Assembly: GCA_041917295.1 (NCBI GenBank)
Contig: JAYRXX010000021.1
Coordinates: forward strand, 1 to 64,000
Source of the DNA: JADKHR01 sp041917295
Lineage (GTDB): Bacteria; Elusimicrobiota; Elusimicrobia; FEN-1173
Direction: 5' to 3'
Length of the DNA: 64,000 bases
Of the stretch, positions 33,994 through 41,500 are shown piece by piece (position 1 is the first letter of the stretch; every line of letters begins with the position of its first letter). The notes below the pieces were generated by a model that did no database searches, was not told the DNA's origin, and saw nothing but the letters and a program-made list of their open reading frames with translations. The position numbers were made by a program, and so were the translations under genes.

Positions 33994-34788
33994 TTATTTT
34001 TTTAAACGGGCCACAAGCGCGAGAAGAGCCAGAAGGGCGGAGATAAAAGGGCCGGTGGGGAAATCCCAGCGGAAGGACAGTTCGAAACCGATGGTCGTCA
34101 CCAACGCGGAAGAGACAACGGAAAAGATTAACAGGCTTCGGACCCGTTTGGCCATGAGGAGGCCCGCCGTGGCGGGGAGAATCAAATAGGAGAAAGTGAG
34201 CAAAACGCCGAAGATGTGAATTGACAGAGTGAGCGCCGCGGCCAAGAAAACCACAAAAATGCCGTTCCATAAACCCGCCCGCACCCCTGCCACCTCCGCC
34301 CCCACGGGGTCAAACGCCAGCCACAACCACCGCCGAAACCAGAGAGCCAATCCCCCCGCCGTCAAACCAAACAAACCGGCGGCTTCCCACACCTCGATGG
34401 ATCCCAAAGAAAGAATGTTTCCAAAAAAAACGCCCAACGCTTCGCTCTCGCCCCGTGGGGATTTGGAGAGAATCAAAACAGAAAGGGCCGCCCCCAACAC
34501 GTACAGGGTCGCCACCCAACTGTCCGCGGACGTTTTACGGGACCGCGACAAAAACGCCAACGCCAATAATCCCGCCACCACCAACGCCCAAGACATGGCG
34601 CTCGCCCCGGCGTGGAGGCCCAACAACACGCCAATCACGCCACCCAGGGCCGCCAACTGGGACGCCGCCAAACCGGAGAAAGCCACGCTTCGTGTCGCCG
34701 AAAAAAGGCCGATAACAGACAAGGCCGTCCCCGCCAGAAGGCCCGCCGCGAAGGCGGTCCGCATGAACGACAGTTCCAGAAAGCTCAT
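33994..34788 (-). CDS. Zinc/manganese ABC transporter permease (ZnuB/MntB family)
   Basis: The 264-residue inner-membrane permease of the ABC-3 family has about eight to nine hydrophobic helices, begins MSFLELSFMRTAFAAGLLAGTALS, and has the conserved IHIFGVLLTFSYLILPAT segment near the C-terminus typical of ZnuB/MntB. It overlaps the ATPase gene by four bases and would form the metal channel for the binding protein encoded upstream. Zinc versus manganese cannot be fixed by sequence alone; the nearby Fur/Zur-type regulator favours zinc. Confidence 0.92.
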   Translation of the reverse strand: MSFLELSFMRTAFAAGLLAGTALSVIGLFSATRSVAFSGLAASQLAALGGVIGVLLGLHAGASAMSWALVVAGLLALAFLSRSRKTSADSWVATLYVLGAALSVLILSKSPRGESEALGVFFGNILSLGSIEVWEAAGLFGLTAGGLALWFRRWLWLAFDPVGAEVAGVRAGLWNGIFVVFLAAALTLSIHIFGVLLTFSYLILPATAGLLMAKRVRSLLIFSVVSSALVTTIGFELSFRWDFPTGPFISALLALLALVARLKK

Positions 34789-35522
34789 CGCGTCGGCACC
34801 ACCAAGCGGTGGCCGTTTTGTTCCATGTGGATGAAAGGCACGCCGTAGATTTCTTCCAAACGCCGGTGGTTTATGATTTCATCGGGTGTTGACGATAGGA
34901 CAGCGCCTTGATGAAAAAGGAGGATCCGTTTCGAAAGGTTTAAGGGAATGTGCAGAGAGTGACTGACGAGAAACACGGTTTTCCCCCCTTCCGACAACCC
35001 CGCCACCAGCCCCAACAAATCCCGTTCCGCCACCACGTCCAGGCCTTTGGTGGGTTCGTCCAGCAGATACACGTCCGGCGACTGGGCCAGGGCCTGGGCA
35101 ATGGCGGTGCGTTGGCGTTGACCGCCCGACACGTCACGCAAAAGGGTGTTGCGGATCTCGGTCACCCCGGCACGGGCCATGGCCTCGTCGGCGTTTCGCC
35201 GATCCGCGCCCGACAACCGCCCGCCCCATCGCAGAGCGCGGGCGGGAAGTTGCACCACGTCGGCCACGGTCATAGGCCACAAAACATTCATTTCGTCGGC
35301 CTGGGGCACATAGGCGAACCGAGGTCCGGGTTGGCGTTGAATGGTTCCGGCAACAGGGCGCAGTATCCCCAACACCGTCCGGAGAAACGTGGTTTTGCCG
35401 CACCCGTTGGGGCCCACCAACCCCACGGACTCTCCCACACGAATTTGGAGGTTCACCCCCCGAAGAACGGGGGGTGAACCATATCCCAAATCGGCGTTTT
35501 CGAATTGAATCAATGTCGTCAA
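34785..35522 (-). CDS. Zinc/manganese ABC transporter ATP-binding protein
   Basis: The 245-residue ATPase has Walker A GPNGCGKTTF, Q-loop VPQADEMN, signature SGGQRQR, Walker B VYLLDEPTKGLD and switch LVSHSL. It belongs to the ZnuC/MntA metal importers. The start is TTG at 35522, abutting the stop of the binding-protein gene, with GGGG about six bases upstream; no ATG is available near the conserved IQFENADLGYG beginning. Confidence 0.92.
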   Translation of the reverse strand: MTTLIQFENADLGYGSPPVLRGVNLQIRVGESVGLVGPNGCGKTTFLRTVLGILRPVAGTIQRQPGPRFAYVPQADEMNVLWPMTVADVVQLPARALRWGGRLSGADRRNADEAMARAGVTEIRNTLLRDVSGGQRQRTAIAQALAQSPDVYLLDEPTKGLDVVAERDLLGLVAGLSEGGKTVFLVSHSLHIPLNLSKRILLFHQGAVLSSTPDEIINHRRLEEIYGVPFIHMEQNGHRLVVPTR

Positions 35523-36425
35523 TTATTTCCCCAAGGCTTTAAGAATGCCCGTCACATTATATTCAATCGCGGCGATGTAATCCGTCGCCGCCGGCACGGC
35601 GTCGGGGACCAGGGCCATCACCACCACTTTGGCGCCGGTGGCTTTCGCCAACGACTCGGGGGTCCGGCTATCGTAGTGGGGCATGGTAAGGATGAGCGGC
35701 ACTTGGCGCTCTTTCATGAGCGCAATCAATTTGTCCGTGTGTTTGGCCGTCGGCGGAATCCCCGGTTTTGGCTCAATTTCACCGACGTTGATAAGACCGA
35801 AATGGTCGGCGAAATACACCAGGTTTTTATGGTAACCGACGAAAGAGACCCCTTTGGCCGGAGCCAAACGGCTCTCCCATTCGGAGATCTTGGCCGTGAG
35901 GCGGCGGGAATACCCGTCGGCGTTCTTGGCGTAAACCGCCGCGTTTGACGGGTCCAACTGGGACATCTTTTTTTCCAGGCCTTTAACAACCGCCAAAGCG
36001 TTGTGAGGGTCCGCCAGGTAGTGGGGGTTCCCGCCTGGATGAACGTCTCCCTCCGACCGACTGACAACTGTCGGCACGTCTAAGGGAGTGACAAACGAGG
36101 CCGCGTCCAAAAACCCTTCCGCCCCGAACTGAACCTTGGCGTTGCGCGACGCCTGAATCAAAACCGGCGCCCAGCCGATTTCCAGTTCCAGGCCTGTTTG
36201 GACGAACAGGTCCGCGTCGCGCACTTTAATGATCAACGACGGTTTGGCCTCCACAAAATGGGGGTCCTGATTTCCCCGCGAGAGAGAATCCACTTGCACC
36301 TTATCGCCCCCCACCTGCCGGGCCAAATCCGCCAAGTCCGGCGTGGTTGTCACCACGCGCAACGGCGCGGCCGTAAGGAACCCCGCGGCAAACAACGAAC
36401 TCATAACTAAAGACAGCTTTTTCAT
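35523..36425 (-). CDS. Zinc/manganese ABC transporter periplasmic binding protein (cluster A-I)
   Basis: The 300-residue protein has a signal peptide (MKKLSLVMSSLFAAGFLTAA). The ZnuA/MntC fold shows the metal ligands in order: His in DPHFVEAKPS, His in GNPHYLADPHN, His in GYHKNLVYFADHFG and an acidic ligand in PHYDSRTPESL. The histidine-rich loop common in ZnuA is absent. AAGGAG lies nine bases before the ATG. It heads the import genes, separated from the porin-like gene by dispersed repeats. Confidence 0.93.
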   Translation of the reverse strand: MKKLSLVMSSLFAAGFLTAAPLRVVTTTPDLADLARQVGGDKVQVDSLSRGNQDPHFVEAKPSLIIKVRDADLFVQTGLELEIGWAPVLIQASRNAKVQFGAEGFLDAASFVTPLDVPTVVSRSEGDVHPGGNPHYLADPHNALAVVKGLEKKMSQLDPSNAAVYAKNADGYSRRLTAKISEWESRLAPAKGVSFVGYHKNLVYFADHFGLINVGEIEPKPGIPPTAKHTDKLIALMKERQVPLILTMPHYDSRTPESLAKATGAKVVVMALVPDAVPAATDYIAAIEYNVTGILKALGK

Positions 36426-36470
36426 TGAAACGCTCCTTAGGTAATTAAATGTCACAGGTGACTGCTCGGG

Positions 36471-36560
36471 TCCCTCACCCTACCCTCTCCCAAGAGGAGA
36501 GGGAAATTCTTTTTTCCTTCCCCTCTTGGGGGAAGGTGCCCCGAAGGGGCGGATGAGGGA
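36471..36560. repeat. Two CTCTCCC-type hairpin repeats in opposite orientation
   Basis: One copy is on the minus strand (36471-36503, TCCCTCACCC...CTCTCCC...GGAGAGGG) and one on the plus strand (36516-36560, CCTTCCCC...GGGGAAGG...CCCC-GAA-GGGG...GGATGAGGG). Together they fill the gap between the porin-like gene and the metal-binding protein gene. Confidence 0.8.
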
Positions 36561-36595
36561 CTTGGATGGGTACAGTCATAGAGCCCCCCCCCAGC

Positions 36596-36619
36596 CCGTT
36601 CCCGAAGAATTGGGAACGG
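36596..36619 (-). terminator. Possible hairpin terminator/attenuator after the porin-like gene
   Basis: CCGTTCCC and GGGAACGG form a perfect eight-pair stem around an eight-base loop, 20 bases past the stop of the porin-like gene on the minus strand. No T-run follows, so it may be a processing hairpin rather than an intrinsic terminator. Confidence 0.35.
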
Positions 36620-36639
36620 ACGGAGGGTGAGAACCCAGA

Positions 36640-37905
36640 CTAGAACGAGTGCGCCCCGTGGGCGCCGATGGAGACCATCCACTGCAAAAATATTTCAGAC
36701 CCGTGGGTCCGGCCTTCATTCACCAGGTAAGACCCGGTGTTGTATTGTAGACGCAGACGAGAAAATTCGGTTGGCGTGAAATCCACCATGCCGGTCAATT
36801 TTCGGCTCAACCCGCCGACGGACGAATCCCCGTTGGGGAGGTCTGTCTTGTTGGTCAAACCCACTTCTTCCCACCGGGCCGCGGCGCGCCAGCGCGGCAG
36901 AAAAGCGTATCCCGCCTGGGCATAGTAGCCGTCTTGGACATCCACCTGGTGGGTCCCCACCCGCGTATCGTTGAAATCATCCTGGACAATTTCCATTTTC
37001 TTTTTCCGTTTCAGATATTCGCCCTGGAGAAAAAAGTCGCCCTGTCCGTACGCTTTCGGGCTGTTGAACTTATAAATAAGGTCGGCGCCGTGGAAAGCGT
37101 TATAGCCGTCCCGCCATTGGTCGGCTTCGGGATCGGTGTCATCGAGACTCAGTTCCTCCTGATGAACGCCTTTTGCGGCAAAGAGACCGGCCTGCAAAGC
37201 GTGGGCTCCCGGCAGGTTTGGGGAAACTTTCAGCCAGCCGGTTCCCACCCGAGGCCCTTCGTGGCGAGGCAGTGCCCCATCGCCGTGATAGGCAAACATT
37301 TTTTCGTTGTTGCCTTGAAACGACTCCGCCCCCAACACCATGTAAAACGGCGTGGGCGCCAGCCAGGATAACTGAAGGCCTTTGTCGTTCAACCCGTGCT
37401 CACCCAGCAACAGCTCGTATACGAGCGTCTGGTCCGTGAAGTCCCATTGATGGGCGTGTTTGGAATTGACGTACCCGAAATTGCTGTAGAATTTCCCCCC
37501 TTTCACCGTCAGCCCCCAGGGAAGCGAAGTGGTTTCGACTTCAGCCGTTTCCAATTCGGCGCCTTCCAAATCGACGGCCGCGATGGCCGACCCCTTAAAA
37601 TACGGATCCACGGCGGCGGAGAATTGAAGTTCCAAGTGCCTCAGATTGAATCCCTCTTCTGTCCCGTGGGCATTTTCATGTCCAGACTCTTCGACCATTC
37701 CCGGCGTTTCGGAAAACCCGGAAATCTCTTCTTTCAGGTGACTGATCCCCTCTTTCGTGCTGTCGTTGGTGTAAAACATATCCACGAGGGCCGACACGTC
37801 CGGGTTCATCAAGCCGGCCCCCAGGGGCCGTTCCGCCCAGGCTCCCGCCGGCACGAGAAATGCGGTTGAAACCGCGATCCCTGTTATGATTTGATTCCCC
37901 TTCAT
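36640..37905 (-). CDS. Porin-like outer-membrane protein next to metal importer
   Basis: The 421-residue exported protein has signal peptide MKGNQIITGIAVSTAFLVPAGAWA with cleavage after AWA. A short segment rich in His and Glu (SGHENAHGTEEG) follows, then a long series of amphipathic strands with aromatic girdles (RHLELQFSAAVDPYFKGSA, GGKFYSNFGYVN, EFSRLRLQYNTGSYL), ending with a strand FLQWMVSIGAHGAHSF. ATG 37905 follows AAGGAG by seven bases. Between it and the Fur/Zur gene is a 19-base Fur-type palindrome. Position suggests a zinc- or metal-controlled outer-membrane channel feeding the adjacent ABC importer; this is inference. Confidence 0.8.
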   Translation of the reverse strand: MKGNQIITGIAVSTAFLVPAGAWAERPLGAGLMNPDVSALVDMFYTNDSTKEGISHLKEEISGFSETPGMVEESGHENAHGTEEGFNLRHLELQFSAAVDPYFKGSAIAAVDLEGAELETAEVETTSLPWGLTVKGGKFYSNFGYVNSKHAHQWDFTDQTLVYELLLGEHGLNDKGLQLSWLAPTPFYMVLGAESFQGNNEKMFAYHGDGALPRHEGPRVGTGWLKVSPNLPGAHALQAGLFAAKGVHQEELSLDDTDPEADQWRDGYNAFHGADLIYKFNSPKAYGQGDFFLQGEYLKRKKKMEIVQDDFNDTRVGTHQVDVQDGYYAQAGYAFLPRWRAAARWEEVGLTNKTDLPNGDSSVGGLSRKLTGMVDFTPTEFSRLRLQYNTGSYLVNEGRTHGSEIFLQWMVSIGAHGAHSF

Positions 37906-37962
37906 TTTCGATCTCCTTTTGGTTGTTTTAGCAAAACCGTTCTCAATGGAAAAAGCATTTTC

Positions 37963-37981
37963 ATTGTGAATCATTCGCAAT
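37963..37981 (-). promoter_or_regulatory. Fur/Zur-type 19-bp inverted repeat upstream of the porin-like gene
   Basis: ATTGTGAAT-C-ATTCGCAAT has 9-1-9 symmetry with one mismatch pair. This is the size and style of a Fur-family box, located 57 bases before the porin-like start codon and 18 bases after the regulator stop, so it could control the porin-like gene and importer genes. Confidence 0.6.
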
Positions 37982-37998
37982 AAGAGCCCAAAAAAAAC

Positions 37999-38430
37999 CT
38001 ACACACAATCCGGGCACAACCCCACAAAGGTAAACTGGTGGGAGAGAATTTTAAACCCCGTTGACTGGGCCGCCCGTTCTTCGAGCCCTTTCACACCGCA
38101 ACCGGACACATCCCGGGTCGATCCGCAATCGCGGCAAACCACATGGTGATGGTGAGGCCGAAAGCGGTCCGACAGTTCGTAACGACGGACTCCGCCGGGC
38201 GTGTCCACGCAATCAACCACCCCTTTTTCCAGAAACAGTTCCATTGCCCGGTAAATGGAAGCCAAATTAATCCCTGTCAAACGAACATTCTTGAAAACGT
38301 CCTTGGCGGAAACCGGCATTTTTTCCCCTTCCAGAAACGCCAAAACGGCTTCCCGGGCCCGGGTCCACCTCTGCCCGCGCGAAAGCAACGCCGTTCGAAT
38401 TTCGCTGTTTGCCTGTTTCATGTCCGCCAT
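37999..38430 (-). CDS. Fur-family metal-responsive regulator (Zur-like)
   Basis: The 143-residue regulator has a winged helix (TRAREAVLAFLEG...VRLTGINLASIYRAMELFLEKG), the histidine cluster HHHH in RPHHHHVVC, and two cysteine pairs (CRDCGS and LCPDC) that hold a structural zinc. Its place at the head of a porin-like gene and Zn/Mn importer, all on one strand, suggests Zur; Fur or Mur specificity cannot be excluded. There is little ribosome-site signal; ATG 38430 or ATG 38421 could be used. A TGCAAA-TTG-TTTGCA palindrome lies four bases upstream, consistent with autoregulation. Confidence 0.9.
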   Translation of the reverse strand: MADMKQANSEIRTALLSRGQRWTRAREAVLAFLEGEKMPVSAKDVFKNVRLTGINLASIYRAMELFLEKGVVDCVDTPGGVRRYELSDRFRPHHHHVVCRDCGSTRDVSGCGVKGLEERAAQSTGFKILSHQFTFVGLCPDCV

Positions 38431-38433
38431 TGT

Positions 38434-38448
38434 TGCAAATTGTTTGCA
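38434..38448 (-). promoter_or_regulatory. Palindrome TGCAAA-N3-TTTGCA upstream of the Fur-family gene
   Basis: A perfect 6-3-6 inverted repeat begins four bases from the start codon of the regulator gene. The core (TGCAAAT) partly matches the half-site TTGCGAAT seen in the second Fur-type box, so autoregulation is plausible. Confidence 0.5.
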
Positions 38449-38465
38449 TTAAATCAACCGTGCTT

Positions 38466-38541
38466 TTACAAAAATTTTACAGCTTCGTTACAAATTATTT
38501 ACAAGTTCTTTCGGGTTTCTTCTCCCCCTCCGTGCTATGTT
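38466..38541 (+). promoter_or_regulatory. Second 11-bp-phased TTACA array with -10 candidate
   Basis: Four perfect TTACA elements start at 38466, 38477, 38488 and 38499, each 11 bases apart, followed about 33 bases later by TATGTT (38536-38541). The layout matches the array at 22478, which precedes the other large secreted protein. It may be a PhoB/OmpR-type activator site. Confidence 0.7.
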
Positions 38542-38597
38542 TGTAGAGGCCAAAAACAGTTTTCGTGTCTTTTTTTCAAGTGGAGCGGGAGGGCTCT

Positions 38598-41500
38598 ATG
38601 ATGAAATCCATCAAAACACAAATCGTCTGTTTGTCCGCTGTTTTTGTTTTTTCCTTTTCATCCGTCGGCGTTGCCGGGACGACAAATCTTCCGTCCGAAA
38701 TGGAAGGAAAACTATTTGTCGGTTACCAGGGGTGGTTTCGGACCCCGGCGGATGGGGCCAACAGCAAATGGAAACATTGGGGAAACGGGACCACTCTTTC
38801 GGCCACCGACCTGACGGTGGACATGTGGCCCGACATATCCGAATATCCCGATACCGTCCTCGCCACGCCACCCGGCTTACCCCTTCTGGGCAATGGCACA
38901 TCAACAAAGTTATTTTCCAGCATCTACCAGGAGACCACCGACCTTCACTTAAAATGGATGCAAGACTACGGGGTTGACGGGGCGTTCGTCCAGCGGTTTG
39001 TAACGGACTTTCGTAGCCCCAAAAGCGAGGTTCCCCTTCTCAACATGGTTAACAACGGGGGACGGTTTGGGGTCAAAATAGCCATTATGTATGACATTTC
39101 CGCCGCGTGGAGGAACTCGGCTTGCTACGTGGACGGCGGCGCGCCCGACACCTCATTGGGGTCAGCCAACCCGAAATTTTCGATTAAGAAGTGCGTCAGT
39201 GAAGATTGGTTGGTCCTCGAATCTCGGCTCATTAACTCAAACGGCTATCTAAGAGTTTTCGGGTCAAAACCACTCGTGGGTCTGTGGGGATACGGTTTTA
39301 ACCCGGGGGTTTCTTCGGAAAACGGAAGTCAGTACCTATTCAACACCGCCGACGGTCTTGAATTGATTAATTGGTTTAAGTCCAGGGGAATTGCCGTCAT
39401 GGGCGGTATCCCCACCTACTGGCGAACACAAACCCGGGATTCCCTTTCCGACGCCTACGCGGTTTCGCGAGGGTGGCCCTCCTGGTCAACCGTGTATAGT
39501 TCTTTCGACATCCTTTCCCCCTGGATGGTGGGGCGGGTGGCCAATTCGACGGATGTCGACAATTTTGCCTCGGCGACCCTTCTGGGAGACATCCAAGCGG
39601 TTCAAGGAATGTGGAAAGGATACCTGCCGGTCATTTATCCGGGCTTCAGTTTTTTCAACACGGCCCGAACCCGCGGGTCAAGCGTGCCGCTGAACCAAAT
39701 ACCCCGAAATTACGGGAGCTTTTATTGGAAACAATTCGACGCCTACAAAAAACTCGGACTCACTTCCATGTACGTGGCCATGTTCGACGAAGTCGACGAA
39801 GGGACCGCCATTTTTAAAATTGCCCCGACTCATTCAACCACCCCCCAGGGGGCTTCCATGGTGGCGCTCAACGCGGACGGACAATCGTTGCCCAGCGATT
39901 GGTATTTACAGGTGTCCCGTCACATGTCGGGCGTTTTAAAAGGCGGAACCATTTCGCTCCCCCGCAATTTCACTCTGCGTGCGGGAGAGACGAAACAAGG
40001 AGTCGGAGCCAAACTCGTTTATCAAACAGATGGAAACCTGGCGGTTTACGACCCTGTGGGTACGACTTTGTGGGCCGCATCGACGCAATCGCCGGAGGTT
40101 ATTCGGTCCTGCTCCAGCGGCTGCCAGATGGTTTTTCAAGGGGACGGAAACTTGGTCCTTTACGACAATGGAACCCCCTACTGGGCCACGGCGACGTCCG
40201 ACGCCCAATTGGGCGCAACAAACGTCGTGACACAACTTGTTCTTTCATACCAGTCGCCGTTCCTTTTGTTAAAAAATCCGTGGGGAAGCAATCTATGGAC
40301 CACGACCTCGGGGGTTGCTTGGCAATCGAACCAAGACACCACCCCCCCAACGGTGTCTTTTAATTCCCCTTCCGCGGGCACCTCGTTCACAACGCCGCAA
40401 ACGGTAACGATTTCGGTGACGGCCATGGACAACACGGGCCTATCCAAACTTGAATTGAGGCGTAACGGAAGTTTGGCCAAAACGTTCACCGCCGGGCCCT
40501 ACACATACAGTTGGCCTGTGTCGGCCTCCCTTAACGGATCCCATGCCTGGACCGCCACGGCCACGGACGTGGCGGGCCTGGCGACCACGGTTTCTCTCAC
40601 CTGTTCCGTCAATATTGATTTGACCGCCCCCACCGTTCCGGCGGGTCTCGTGGGCGTGGGAAAAAACCAAAGCCTCACCTTCACATGGACCCCATCAACC
40701 GACACCGGGGGAAGCGGGGTGAAAGGTTATGAGGTCAGCGTTTCGACACTCTCGACGTTTGCCGTGGGTGTCCCAGGCTGGATAAACAAAGACGTGGGCA
40801 ACGTTACCTCCGTCTCGCTGAGCGGCCTGGCGCCCAACACCGCGTATTACGCGCGCGTCCGGGCCCTCGACAACACGGGCAACGTTTCCCCCTATGGCCC
40901 TTACGCGACGGCGAAAACATTGCCGGACACCGAGCCCCCCACCGCCCCGACGGTGACGGGCAAAATCGAGGGATTTTCTTTGGTCCTCTCCTGGACCGCC
41001 GGCACGGATTTCGGCGGAAGCGGATTGGCCCGTTATGAAGTGGACGTTTCAACCGCGTCTGATTTTTCAAGTTACCTCAACCCGTGGCAAAAAAGGGACT
41101 TGGGGTTGGCTGTTTCCACATCCGTCGCCAATGTGAGTTTTGGCCAAACCTATTACGCCCGCGTGCGGTCCGTTGACGGCGCGGGAAACCGAACACAGAG
41201 CGTTCCGATATCGGTCTCGGCGACGCGAATAAACAATCCCGGGTTTGAAGATTTTTCCGTGGACGCTTCCGTGCCGGACCGGTGGGACCAAACGGCCAGT
41301 GCGGGGACACCCACGGCGCTGGTGCGTTCCCCACAAGCCGGCGATTTCAACAGCGGGTCCGCTGGGTTAAAAATAACGGTCCTTCCATCCATCACCCAAG
41401 TGGCCTACCAGCCGTGGACAAATTATCAGCCCAACAAAACCTACCGGCTGACGTTCTGGGGCAAAGTTGTCTCCTCAACGGACACGATGACGGGGTACGC

